Assembly (NCBI GenBank): GCA_025266875.1
Contig: JALLLT010000044.1
Span: forward strand, 124,001-188,000
DNA length: 64,000 bases
Direction of reading: 5' to 3'
Source: Fennellomyces sp. T-0311
Lineage: Eukaryota; Mucoromycota; Mucoromycetes; Mucorales; Lichtheimiaceae
This document shows, in pieces, positions 11,986 to 20,656 of the stretch. The translations under genes and the position numbers were made by a program. The notes under the pieces are model-generated. The model did no database searches and was not told the DNA's origin. It saw nothing but the letters and a program-made list of their open reading frames with translations. The stretch's first letter is position 1. Each line of letters opens with the position of its first letter.

Positions 11986-14900
11986 GAAATAACGGTCAAC
12001 TGAACGCCCGCCGATACACCAAACCCGTTAGAACCAACTTTCAGAACAATCAAAGGAGCCAGAACAACAGAACCCAGGAACTTTTCGCAGCTTCGAAACC
12101 CACCGATGAACGAAGGCAAATCAGGCTACGATCAGGAGCTACTATAGACCGAACAGGACGCAGCGACAAGAACAAGAGGCAACCCAAGAACCAGCCGATA
12201 CGTTTCGCAGACCCCGTAGTGATCCCAGATCCTGGACCGTCAACTTCAAGGCAACAACAAGTGCATCGACCGCAACTAGAGCAACGACTCCAAAACCGAT
12301 CTTCACCTGACATAAATAACTCGAATGACCAAAATGAACAAGGAAGAGAAGCAACGGAAACCACTGCCAGAAGGATTAATCCAGAGCCCATGGAAATCGA
12401 CCAACCAAAAAGGAAACAGCCGATAAAGAAGAATACACCGACCCTTTCGAATGAAAACAGCAAACCGAGGACTCCGAAACACAAGGCCAAGATTGATTAC
12501 GATATCACGGAAGACGTAATGAACAGAACGGCGAATATCACGATCAAGGACTTAGTTGCTGTGGCTCCCTCGCTACGAAGACAACTGCACGCCACCACCT
12601 CGATTCGCAGAAAAGTCCGACGACCATCTAATGCCATGGAACTCCAGCCAAGAATCAACCCTACTGCTGCTTACGGAAGGTTTTGTATAAACGGAACGAT
12701 ATTGAAAGCACTCGTCGATACCGGTGCTGCCAAAACGTGCATGTCAAGAGCCACCGCCAAGTACTTAGGCCTCAGAATCAATGCTCCCTCAGATGCCGTA
12801 TTCACCCTCGGCAATGGTACGCAACAAGCATCCCTCGGCAGAATTCGAAATGTGGAAATACGACCCGGCAACTTTATCAGCATACCTCTTGATATCGAAG
12901 TCCTCCAACATTGCCCCGTTGGCCTGATCATTGGCAACAACTTTTTGACGAAAAGCTACGCTTGTATCTCCTTTGAAGACGCTACGCTTACCATAAAATA
13001 CGGACGACAAAATGCAGCAATCCCTTTATCATTTGTGGAAGAATCCGATACATGGCGCGATACATTACCCATCAGCGAAGAAAGCGACGACAGCCCAGAC
13101 GATACCACGGAGACCGAAGATGACAACGAAGAATCCACGGATAGCGAACTTGAAGCTTTAGGCGACGAAGACGCATCAGACAGTGACTTTGAAGAAACTG
13201 GCAAAGCTACGGACTTTTACCTATTGGACGACCGACCAGACCCAAGGCTTCGGATCGAAAAGCACGTGGATGACGACGAAACCATATACCTCGTTTTTAC
13301 CGATGTCGAATACTCCATACCAACCCACAGTCAACTGTGTTTGAAAGGATCGCTACCTCACAAGGCTACAAGGAAACTGGCATTTGCACAAGATATCAGC
13401 AACCTGGATATTGTGGACATCGTACACATACCTACCATCAAGACAGGAAGGAGTGATTTCGAACTGGTTCTGCACAATCAGTCCACCACACCGCGAACCC
13501 TACCAGCAGGAACCTACCTTGGAGAGATTTACCCGAAAATGACTGGACCAACCAAGGACGTTTTTGGATACGAACCCGTACGACTAGAGCCTAGATCAGC
13601 AAACGAATTATTCACTCTGAAGGAAGCCACAAGACCCTTAACCGAACCGGACCCTCTGTTTGAAGAACAATACATACGGATAAAGCCAAAGGAAATCCCG
13701 GATGACAAGGACAACAAGATTGAACGACAATTTCGAGCATTGGCCGAACAGTATCAAGACATCTTTAACTGGGACGGAGAAACCATTGGATGCACAAACC
13801 TGATCAAGCATGAAATCATCTTGGAAGAAAAGACCTTACCTATTCGATCCCGACCGTACAGCATGGCGCCTGTGGAACTTGAAGCCCTCAAGAAGGAACT
13901 TGACAAGCTTTGCCGCCTAGGAATCATACAACCCTCTCAAAGCCCATGGTCTGCCCCAATCATCATGGTGAAGAAACGATCAGGAGACTTTCGCCTGACC
14001 ATCGACTACAGACGGATCAACCAAAAGATACGAGGCAACAACTTCCCAGTCAACAAGATAGCAGACGCACTCGACAGTATTGGCAACGCACAAGTCTACT
14101 CAGCATGCGACATCTCCAACGCCTATTACCAGATAAAGCTGGATGAAAAGTCAATCCCTTTGACAGCATTCACCTCGCCTCTCGGCCAGTACAGCTTTTT
14201 ATGGAGCAGCCAAGGATTAAAGACTTCACCAGCTGTCTTTAGCAACCTGATGTCAATTGTATTCTCCAACATCGCGTTTTGCACCTACTTTTACGACGAC
14301 CTAAACGTTTTCAGCATGGATACGAAGGAACATCTTGAGCACCTACGCATTATCTTCGAGAAATTCCGATGGGCGAACTTGAAGCTAAACCCGGATAAAG
14401 TGAACTTCTTCTGCACGACATTGGAATTCTTGGGCATGGTTATCACAAGAGAAGGAACCAAGGCCGATCCCAAAAAAATCAAGGCGATTCAAGACATCAA
14501 GATACCAAGGACCGTTACGCAACTCAGGAGTTTTCTTGGATTGTGCAATTACTACCGACGTTTCGTACAAGGATTTGCCAAGATAGCTCGACCACTACAC
14601 GAATTGACGAAAAACAATGCCGGACCCTGGACTCAAGAACATACATTAGCTTTCACACAGCTAAAAGAAGCCCTCATGACGCCCCCAGTACTTGCCAGAC
14701 CAGACTTTTCAAGAGCAGGATTCAAGCTCACTATCGATGGATGCAAGAACGGCCTAGGTGGAATCCTCAGCCAGATGGATCAAGAAGGAAACGAACGCGT
14801 TATACAGTACATCTCCAGAAGGACATTTAAGACCGAGAAAAACTATAGTGCAAGTAAACTCGAAACTTGTGTACTTGTTTGGTCCTGCCGACTGCTACGG

Positions 14901-15203
14901 AAATACCTTATATCGTACCCATTCATCGTTGCTTCCGACCACCGCCCGCTGAAAGGAATACTCCAGCAAAAAGACCCCATAGGAATCTGGGCCAGATGGG
15001 TAACCTACCTCAGCGAATTCGAGTTTGACGTTATATACATTCCGGGCACCAAGAATCGCGCAGCCGACTACCTCAGCAGAATGTACGACAATGAACCTGA
15101 AGCAATGACACAAGACAAACGAAATGACCTGGCCGAAGAACTTGACACCGACGAAGGAGAACAAGAAGGCACACCGCCTCAGTTCCGGACTGACCACAAT
15201 TAG
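11952..15203 (+). CDS. pol: Pol: protease, reverse transcriptase, RNase H
   Basis: Read in the -1 frame relative to gag; this frame opens at 11952 and overlaps the end of gag by about 34 nt. After a basic, low-complexity N-terminus there is an aspartic protease (LVDTGAAKTCMS, near 12713). An acidic linker follows (near 13070-13200). Then comes reverse transcriptase with LRLTIDYRR-like and AYYQIKLD motifs and the catalytic box YFYDDLNV (near 14290). RNase H follows (LTIDGCKNGLGGIL near 14730, then SDHRPLKG near 14935). It stops at TAG 15201-15203 without the integrase. No internal stops. Products would be cleaved from a Gag-Pol polyprotein and copy element RNA in cytoplasmic particles. Confidence 0.9.
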   Translation: MPVKKRGGPVVRNNGQLNARRYTKPVRTNFQNNQRSQNNRTQELFAASKPTDERRQIRLRSGATIDRTGRSDKNKRQPKNQPIRFADPVVIPDPGPSTSRQQQVHRPQLEQRLQNRSSPDINNSNDQNEQGREATETTARRINPEPMEIDQPKRKQPIKKNTPTLSNENSKPRTPKHKAKIDYDITEDVMNRTANITIKDLVAVAPSLRRQLHATTSIRRKVRRPSNAMELQPRINPTAAYGRFCINGTILKALVDTGAAKTCMSRATAKYLGLRINAPSDAVFTLGNGTQQASLGRIRNVEIRPGNFISIPLDIEVLQHCPVGLIIGNNFLTKSYACISFEDATLTIKYGRQNAAIPLSFVEESDTWRDTLPISEESDDSPDDTTETEDDNEESTDSELEALGDEDASDSDFEETGKATDFYLLDDRPDPRLRIEKHVDDDETIYLVFTDVEYSIPTHSQLCLKGSLPHKATRKLAFAQDISNLDIVDIVHIPTIKTGRSDFELVLHNQSTTPRTLPAGTYLGEIYPKMTGPTKDVFGYEPVRLEPRSANELFTLKEATRPLTEPDPLFEEQYIRIKPKEIPDDKDNKIERQFRALAEQYQDIFNWDGETIGCTNLIKHEIILEEKTLPIRSRPYSMAPVELEALKKELDKLCRLGIIQPSQSPWSAPIIMVKKRSGDFRLTIDYRRINQKIRGNNFPVNKIADALDSIGNAQVYSACDISNAYYQIKLDEKSIPLTAFTSPLGQYSFLWSSQGLKTSPAVFSNLMSIVFSNIAFCTYFYDDLNVFSMDTKEHLEHLRIIFEKFRWANLKLNPDKVNFFCTTLEFLGMVITREGTKADPKKIKAIQDIKIPRTVTQLRSFLGLCNYYRRFVQGFAKIARPLHELTKNNAGPWTQEHTLAFTQLKEALMTPPVLARPDFSRAGFKLTIDGCKNGLGGILSQMDQEGNERVIQYISRRTFKTEKNYSASKLETCVLVWSCRLLRKYLISYPFIVASDHRPLKGILQQKDPIGIWARWVTYLSEFEFDVIYIPGTKNRAADYLSRMYDNEPEAMTQDKRNDLAEELDTDEGEQEGTPPQFRTDHN
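11961..12008 (+). promoter_or_regulatory. Programmed -1 frameshift signal at gag-pol
   Basis: A AAA AAC at 11961-11967 is a canonical X XXY YYZ slippery heptamer, exactly in phase with the gag codons AAA AAC. It lies inside the gag/pol overlap, 16 nt before the gag stop. Downstream, CAGTTG (11977-11982) can pair with CAACTG (11997-12002). GGC (11974-11976) can extend the stem to GCC (12006-12008) across a small bulge, leaving a spacer of 6-9 nt. The direction matches the frame change needed to enter pol. Confidence 0.8.
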
Positions 15204-15241
15204 GCTTAGCCAAAAGGGATAACCATTCCTTATCCAGCCAA

Positions 15242-16657
15242 ATGTTTACATTTCCCACGACCTACACCACCGGTACACCTCGATCCACCCTATCTACACT
15301 TCAAATTACATCAATGGACGAACAACAATACAACGATTTGAAGCATTACCTCGAAACCCTCGAAATCCCAAGAAGCTACGACACTAAACGCCGAAAGAAC
15401 ATCAGGCAACAAAGCAAACGTTACTTTGTCAACGGAGATAAACTATTCCGATCCGGAGACCCACCGAAACAAGTGTTAACACGTGACGACGCTGAAGAAG
15501 CACTTTTTGTGCTGCACACCCATCCGTTTGGAGGTCACTTTGCCTACCAAAGCACCCTGAACAAGTTGAAAACCAAGTACTTTTTCCCTGGCATGACGAC
15601 ATACGTGAAGAAGTTTATCGCCAAATGCGAAAGATGCCAAAAACAAGGACGCCCGCGCATGCAAGAGCAATTACACCCGATACCAGTGACAGCAATACCA
15701 TTTCAAGAAATTGGCATGGATATCAAGCACGTACCCATATCAAGAACTGGACACCGATACATTGTGGTGGCCATTGACAAGTTAACCGGATACGTTGAAG
15801 CACGAGCATTAAAATTCGCAACAGCTGCCGAAGTATCCCTTTTTCTCTACGAAGACGTGATATGCAGGCATTCGTTCGTGAAGACCAGCTGCATCACCGA
15901 CCGAGGAGTACACTTTGACAACAAGCTTCTCAGTGCTGTTTGTGAACAATACTCTATCCAACACAAGAAGTCATCGCCATATCACCCACAAACCAACGAA
16001 TTAGTCGAACGATTCAATCGGACACTTGGACAAATGCTACGATTACTACCTGAAATGCAAAAGAAGGATTGGCCAAGTTACCTACCTGCGATCCTATATG
16101 CATACCGGATCACCCCAAGAAAAGTAACCAAGCACTCGCCATTCTACCTCGTTTACGGAAGACACCCAAACACCCCTTTGGATTATCGGATAAATCCTAC
16201 AACCACGGATCAAGATGCCTCAGAAGACGAAGGAGAAGAGATCATGTTTCAACATTTTCTCGATCAACTCAATAGGCTGGATCAGATCCGCCAAGCAGCC
16301 TCATCATCAATTGCGCAATCGCAAGAAATCCAGAAGAAGGCCATCGAACGGAAGATCTTATCTCGAAACAAGGAGTTCAAGCCGCCCTTTTGCCTAGGAG
16401 ATTACGTCGAAGTATACCAGAACATGACGGTAGACAACTGGGCTGGAAAATTACTCGATACTTGGAAAGGACCATACCTCATCCACCGGATTAACAAGAA
16501 CGGATCATACCGACTCAAGACAACCGAAGGAAAAGTTTTACCGAGTCCTATCCATGGTAACCGCATGAAGCTATACCGGTTACCAGACACGGAGTATCGC
16601 CGTTTTACCTCTCAAGCATCAGATCATCTCATCTCTGCAACTGGACTAGTTAGTTAA
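15242..16657 (+). CDS. Integrase of the Ty3 element (separate ORF)
   Basis: DDE integrase in its own reading frame, -1 relative to pol; its frame is open from 15194, so it overlaps the end of pol by about 10 nt. The N-terminal HHCC zinc domain is seen at HTHPFGGHF to KCERCQKQG. The catalytic core has IGMDIKHV (D), TDRGVHFDNK (D) and HPQTNELVERFNRTL (E). A C-terminal SH3-like region follows (GDYVEVYQ, WKGPYLIHRI, HGNRMKLYR). No chromodomain is apparent. The ATG at 15242 lies 38 nt after the pol stop. Expression could be by reinitiation or a second frameshift; alternatively a single mutation split RNase H from integrase in this copy. The ORF itself is intact. Confidence 0.88.
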   Translation: MFTFPTTYTTGTPRSTLSTLQITSMDEQQYNDLKHYLETLEIPRSYDTKRRKNIRQQSKRYFVNGDKLFRSGDPPKQVLTRDDAEEALFVLHTHPFGGHFAYQSTLNKLKTKYFFPGMTTYVKKFIAKCERCQKQGRPRMQEQLHPIPVTAIPFQEIGMDIKHVPISRTGHRYIVVAIDKLTGYVEARALKFATAAEVSLFLYEDVICRHSFVKTSCITDRGVHFDNKLLSAVCEQYSIQHKKSSPYHPQTNELVERFNRTLGQMLRLLPEMQKKDWPSYLPAILYAYRITPRKVTKHSPFYLVYGRHPNTPLDYRINPTTTDQDASEDEGEEIMFQHFLDQLNRLDQIRQAASSSIAQSQEIQKKAIERKILSRNKEFKPPFCLGDYVEVYQNMTVDNWAGKLLDTWKGPYLIHRINKNGSYRLKTTEGKVLPSPIHGNRMKLYRLPDTEYRRFTSQASDHLISATGLVS

Positions 16658-16930
16658 AGAAGTACACATTAAAAGATTGTTGTAAAAGAAGTACATAAAA
16701 AAAAAAATTAGTTGAAACAAAGACAAATCAAAAAGAAGATTGACAGAAGATGAAATCAGATCCTATACTTACCCTTTTAACAAGATCAAAAGGAAAAAAA
16801 AAAATAATAATAATAATAAAAATAAAAATAAAAATGAATCATAATAGAAAAAAAAAGAGTATATAAAGACAAAAAGAAGATACATCAACATCTTATCTAC
16901 AAATCCCTCCAAACACCAGACACCAATTAA
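16658..16930 (+). other. AT-rich spacer with simple repeats
   Basis: Non-coding spacer between integrase and the extra ORF. It is strikingly A-rich and contains (AAT)n and (AAAAT)n runs near 16800-16835. It could hold a promoter or subgenomic start for the following ORF; nothing more specific is visible. Confidence 0.4.
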
Positions 16931-17629
16931 ATGAACCCCACTTTCCTCAGCAACACCTCTACACAAGATGAGGGAATGGCACCCGATGTTCTCTCTATCT
17001 CCAGCTCATCCTGGAGCTCAACTACCACTCCAATAACAAGCGACTCCGACGAGGATCTCAACCAGTACGAGGAAAACCCACTTTGGAACCGCATTGTTGA
17101 CATCAACAATGCACGCCTCGACCTTGAAGAAGAAACTGAGTCATGGATGGAGCACCAACGCACCCAACAAGGCCTCACTCCCTATGACGACACACCCGTA
17201 CGTCAGCTGAAGAGTGTTTTGGCGGTCCCCACAGAGGAGGACATTGACATCAATGCTCTGTTCCTCCACCTATCCATGATTAACGAAGACCAACGTCTTA
17301 AAGCCAAACGCACGCATGAGCTGGTCATGCGAGTGACCAAGAAAGTCTGCTCTTTACGTCCACGCGCCAACTGCTCACCTGAGGCCGAAGCTAGATACCA
17401 CGCAATGGTCATCTCAGCGCTAGTCCAAGACGCCTTATACGTACCAACCCCAAGTCACTACTGTGGAAACTGCCACTACCAGGCCCAAATGACTCAATGG
17501 GTCATGCAGCAATCCTGCTCCCGTCGCAACCGCGACAACGATCCGCCGGCCACTCCCGACCATATATATCGTGGTAACACCGATGACGACACCGAGAAGG
17601 CGTTCCAAGATGCACCCAACAACGCGTAG
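16931..17629 (+). CDS. Extra 3' ORF of unknown function
   Basis: A 232-residue ORF in the position where some retroelements carry env, ending 30 bp before the 3' LTR. The N-terminus is serine- and acid-rich (SISSSSWSSTT, SDSDEDLNQYEENP). The middle is helical and charged, and the C-terminal third has CGNCHYQAQMTQWVMQQSC, a C-x2-C-x15-C pattern that might bind metal. No signal peptide or membrane segment is visible, so it does not look like an envelope protein. No family recognised. The ORF is free of stops in an otherwise intact recent element, which suggests it is retained for a purpose. Confidence 0.65.
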   Translation: MNPTFLSNTSTQDEGMAPDVLSISSSSWSSTTTPITSDSDEDLNQYEENPLWNRIVDINNARLDLEEETESWMEHQRTQQGLTPYDDTPVRQLKSVLAVPTEEDIDINALFLHLSMINEDQRLKAKRTHELVMRVTKKVCSLRPRANCSPEAEARYHAMVISALVQDALYVPTPSHYCGNCHYQAQMTQWVMQQSCSRRNRDNDPPATPDHIYRGNTDDDTEKAFQDAPNNA

Positions 17630-17659
17630 GGACACGCGTTTCGCGCGGCCGGGGCAATC

Positions 17660-18380
17660 TGATAGACCTGTTGGTAGCCCCACCAACTTTTCTTTTTTCC
17701 TTTCTCTCTCTCTCTCTCTCTCCCTCTTGTATTATCATATCATATATATTATCATTATCAGTATTAAAAAGATGTACAAAAACCAAAAACAATAAATAAT
17801 ATAAAAACCCGAAACCCACAAGTACCTCAAACACCCATAATTACCCAATAGAGTAGCCCAGTAGCCAGAATCTTCTTTGCTGCGGCACTCTACATCTCAA
17901 TTACTGCGGCAGCTGCGCCACCACTAGCCAGCAATTAGCCTGCATGAACAACACCAATCACCTTTACCCCCACTGCTGCGGCAACTACACCATCATCAAT
18001 TGGTTACCGTACGCACCTATCACAGCTAGAATAGCTAGTGCTGCGCCATTGTATCGAAAGATATAAATAAGAAGCGCTTTTCATTAAATAAACATTGGTC
18101 AATTGATTACATTTATCAACACCCCAACCTAAATACTTTATAGTTATCAGTGTTGTTTAGTATCCTGCAATTAGGATTACTGTTTATCGATCAAGCAATA
18201 AAGACAATTTGCTTTACTACCCATTTTCTATTTTCAATCCTCAATCCTCTTTAGGATCCCTTTATACAAACGTCCGTAACAAACGATATTGTTGCTGGTG
18301 CTCACTATATTTTGGTGTACTCAACTACCAATTTACACAACAACCGACTACTGTACACCTGACTCAAAACGGCGCCAACA
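17660..18380 (+). repeat. 3' LTR of the Ty3 element
   Basis: 721 bp, read as identical to 9870-10590. The sequence just upstream (near 17640-17659) is only weakly purine-rich, so the polypurine tract is not obvious. Confidence 0.93.
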
Positions 18381-18741
18381 CCACGTGCCATTGTTGACTG
18401 TCCTTGCTTAATGGCCGAAGTTTCATAATAAATGGACATCCGAAGCGCTGTGAATCCTTGTTTCGAGTTTGCTTCTTGTTGGATTCAGTTGAGTTGCCAT
18501 TGTGATCCACGATTACCGATGTTTGACCATTGCTTTTCTTTTTTTCAGTCTGATCTCGGGGTTCGCTATAATGCCTGCAGACAAGCTCCATCTTTCGCTT
18601 GTCACCTACGATGTTGCTTCTATGGACGTGTAGATCGAATCCAACGGATGCAGCCCAGGCAACGCACGTTTTCTTGGCTACGAGATGATCCTCAAACTGT
18701 CCTTGAAGTTCTGCTGGGATATTGCTTGTATCTTTTTGCAT

Positions 18742-19429
18742 TGTTGACTAAGAGCTAAATGTAGACCCGCAACAATATTTAGTACTGCAATCAGAGTATT
18801 ATTCACCAGTAGCCACTAACCAGTTCGATGTGTACTTGTACATTGAAAATAATATGATTTACCATCGTCTTCTATGCCGTATTTATATTTCTAGATCACT
18901 AATGATATCTTGGCTAGTAGGTAATGCATCTATGAAAGGTAGCTTGGCAGCTTAAGTGACCTTGGCTACCTTGGCACCCTTGGCATCCTTGTCAACCTTG
19001 GCAACCTTGGCAACCTTGGCAAATTTAGTAATTTTGGCAAGTAACGCTACATTTGTTAAAGCCTGTAATACATCATGGATCTGGCGTAACGGTGATCTGA
19101 AGGTTTGACAAGTACAGATTTGTTCTGATTGGCTGATAATAAATTACTGGTAAGAACAATGGATAATCTTATTCTTTATTAAATGCAGTCTTAGCGAGCA
19201 TTTAAGTTAACGTGCACTGCTAGCGATGAGTTGAATAAACGATTCAATGGCATTTCTTAAATCATGCTTCTTTATATATATACTACTCTGTTTTTAGTAG
19301 TTCTTTATGTACCGGTTATATAAAAGTGAAAAATGACGCATGCATTGTCAATTTTTTGAAGCACCAATAACTGCTAATCTCACATTATAATCCATAGCCC
19401 GGATTATAAAAACAAATAATATTAAAGGT
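18742..19429. other. MULE 5' region with 9-bp minisatellite
   Basis: Upstream (minus-strand) region of the MULE transposase. Positions about 18955-19045 hold roughly ten degenerate copies of a 9-bp unit, ACCTTGGCA. No gene is visible. Confidence 0.6.
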
Positions 19430-19530
19430 GTGAAGGGGGTGTGCATAAAAAGTTACTTGCAGGAGAGTGCAAGTCCGGCTCGGACTGTGACTGGGGGTGT
19501 GCAGGAGGGGGTGTGCAAGTAAGTGAGCCC
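19430..19530 (-). repeat. MULE right terminal inverted repeat
   Basis: Inverted partner of 6432-6532; ends AAGTGAGCCC next to the AAAAATTG duplication at 19531-19538. Confidence 0.85.
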
Positions 19531-19614
19531 AAAAATTGCCTACGTCAGTCACTCAGCTGGCCTTGAATAAAATTGGGGGGCTCAAAAGTTAAGTGAGGGT
19601 CCCATAAGTAAGTG

Positions 19615-20656
19615 CCTGGAGGGCCTGGTCACGCAGCAACCACAGCAACCACAGCAACACCAGCAACACCAGCAACCGCAGCAACACCAGCAATACAAAT
19701 TCATGCTGAATCAGAGGAAGCTGACCAAGACTCAGGAGGGTCACATCGCTTTAACGTTCTCGCTGCCAGCAGATGCTCCAGCGAGAGATGTTAATGGTGG
19801 CACTGAGTCAGCCCCCACCACTGGTGATAAAAAGCAGACTGTCCTGGTCAATCACTGCACTGATTTCCTGCAGAGGTTCTGTTCCCTGCCAGATCAGGAA
19901 AGTGCAAAGAGCCTTTTTGTCTTGCTTAAGGTTGTTGCATGGAGCCATGGCGTTAGGGATCTGTGTGTCAATACCTTGCGTGCCTCAAACTACAGAGACA
20001 TAGGTGATGATGCCATCGCCAACTGTTACAAGACTTTTGAGCCCATAGTCGAGAGGCTATACAAGGTGCCATTGGGACGATGCACAGATCACTGGCTCAG
20101 TAGAGCCATCATCCGCCAGCTGTGGCTCAAGTACGTCTATTGTCCAAAAGGTAAAAGCATGCGAGTCAACCAGAATGGAAGGTATGTATAATGATATATC
20201 ATATGGCATGCTCAGATTTAACTAGCTTCTAGTATATGCATCGTAAGTCCATGGATAACTTGTTATAACATAGCTCTCGAACGACTGTGTCCAGAGTTGC
20301 TTCGTGGATGGGCCATAAGGATGTGGCAGCAATTCCATCCGCGTCGACTTCCATGTCAGCATAAGGTAAGCATAAAAAAAGGTGTATTTGTATTCTATAT
20401 ACTCATTATTATTTGATAGGGAAATCAGCAGTGCAGCCGCGGGGAACACGTATGTTTTGTCAAACTGATGATAATACTGGACGTAACTTGAAGAACGCGA
20501 TATATATAGTGCTGACAACGCTGGCGATACTGACGACGATGGCATTGACATTTTTGAGGACGAAGATGAAGAGTACGATCCCTTCCTCGCTCCCCTCCGG
20601 CAACAACAACAGCAACAGCAACAGCATCAACCACAACAACCACAGATACAGTGATG
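19615..20656 (+). CDS. Q-rich hypothetical protein, 5' end unclear
   Basis: Unknown function. The main exon (to about 20185) opens with a glutamine/proline/histidine tract and continues through FMLNQRKLTKTQEGH and VVAWSHGVRDLCVNTL to RQLWLKYVYCPKGK. A second exon after an acceptor near 20271 encodes CPELLRGWAIRMWQQFHPRR. The last part ends in an acidic segment (DDDGIDIFEDEDEEYDP), eight glutamines and a stop at 20654-20656; the splice into it is unresolved. The first in-frame ATG is 19703. The frame upstream is open only to about 19575, so the true start may lie beyond the MULE, which sits just 5' of this gene. An AATAAA-like signal follows near 20722. It could be a host gene or part of an older element. 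Confidence 0.45.

Larger units (their letters stand above)
9870..18380 (+). mobile_element. Complete Ty3/gypsy-type LTR retrotransposon
   Basis: An 8511-bp element with two 721-bp LTRs that look identical on reading, flanked by a 4-bp CCAC duplication. Internal order: primer binding site, gag, protease-RT-RNase H, integrase, then an extra ORF. Integrase after RT/RNase H is the Ty3 order. LTR identity implies a recent insertion. A solo copy of the same LTR sits at 51955-52674 with its own 4-bp duplication (ATAT), which confirms the LTR ends. Confidence 0.93.
7411..18741 (-). pseudogene. FAR1-MULE-SWIM-OTU transposase, interrupted
   Basis: The MULE transposase, read right to left. The N-terminal part (18741-18385) has a FAR1/WRKY-GCM1-type zinc domain: cysteines in ELVCRHYS and FGCPF, with the partner HNH motif beyond the insertion. 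The MULE catalytic domain at 9869-8700 shows ILDATYK (D), LFVTDSEAAL (D) and NRAEGAHADLK (E). A SWIM zinc motif follows (CRC, then GIPCCHML, around 8460-8520), then a coiled linker. The last exon (7869-7411) is an OTU-like cysteine protease domain with VGDGNCGFRA (catalytic Cys) and a late QHAHII (candidate His). Short introns occur near 8910-8969, 8680-8730, 8320-8380 and 7935-7990. Two lesions are visible: the Ty3 element inserted between the zinc cysteines and HNH, and an in-frame TGA at 8595-8597. It would have catalysed cut-and-paste transposition; the role of OTU is unknown. Confidence 0.85.
6432..19530 (-). mobile_element. Mutator-like element (MULE), split by a retrotransposon
   Basis: A DNA transposon bounded by 101-bp inverted repeats (6432-6532 and 19430-19530) that differ at three positions. 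It is flanked by the 8-bp duplication AAAAATTG. Without the nested Ty3 element and its extra 4-bp duplication it would be about 4.58 kb. It carries one gene on the minus strand, a FAR1/MULE transposase with a C-terminal OTU domain. The long TIRs, duplication size and transposase class agree. The transposase gene is interrupted and has a premature stop, so the copy is not autonomous now. Confidence 0.85.

Noticed and set aside
16931..17629. Envelope gene
   Set aside because: No signal peptide, membrane helix or glycoprotein-like cysteine pattern; it is only positioned like env.
19560..19615. Second, degenerate MULE TIR beside the real one
   Set aside because: Contains GGGCTCA and AAGTAAGTG strings, but they are not arranged as in the TIR and can be explained as part of the neighbouring open frame.
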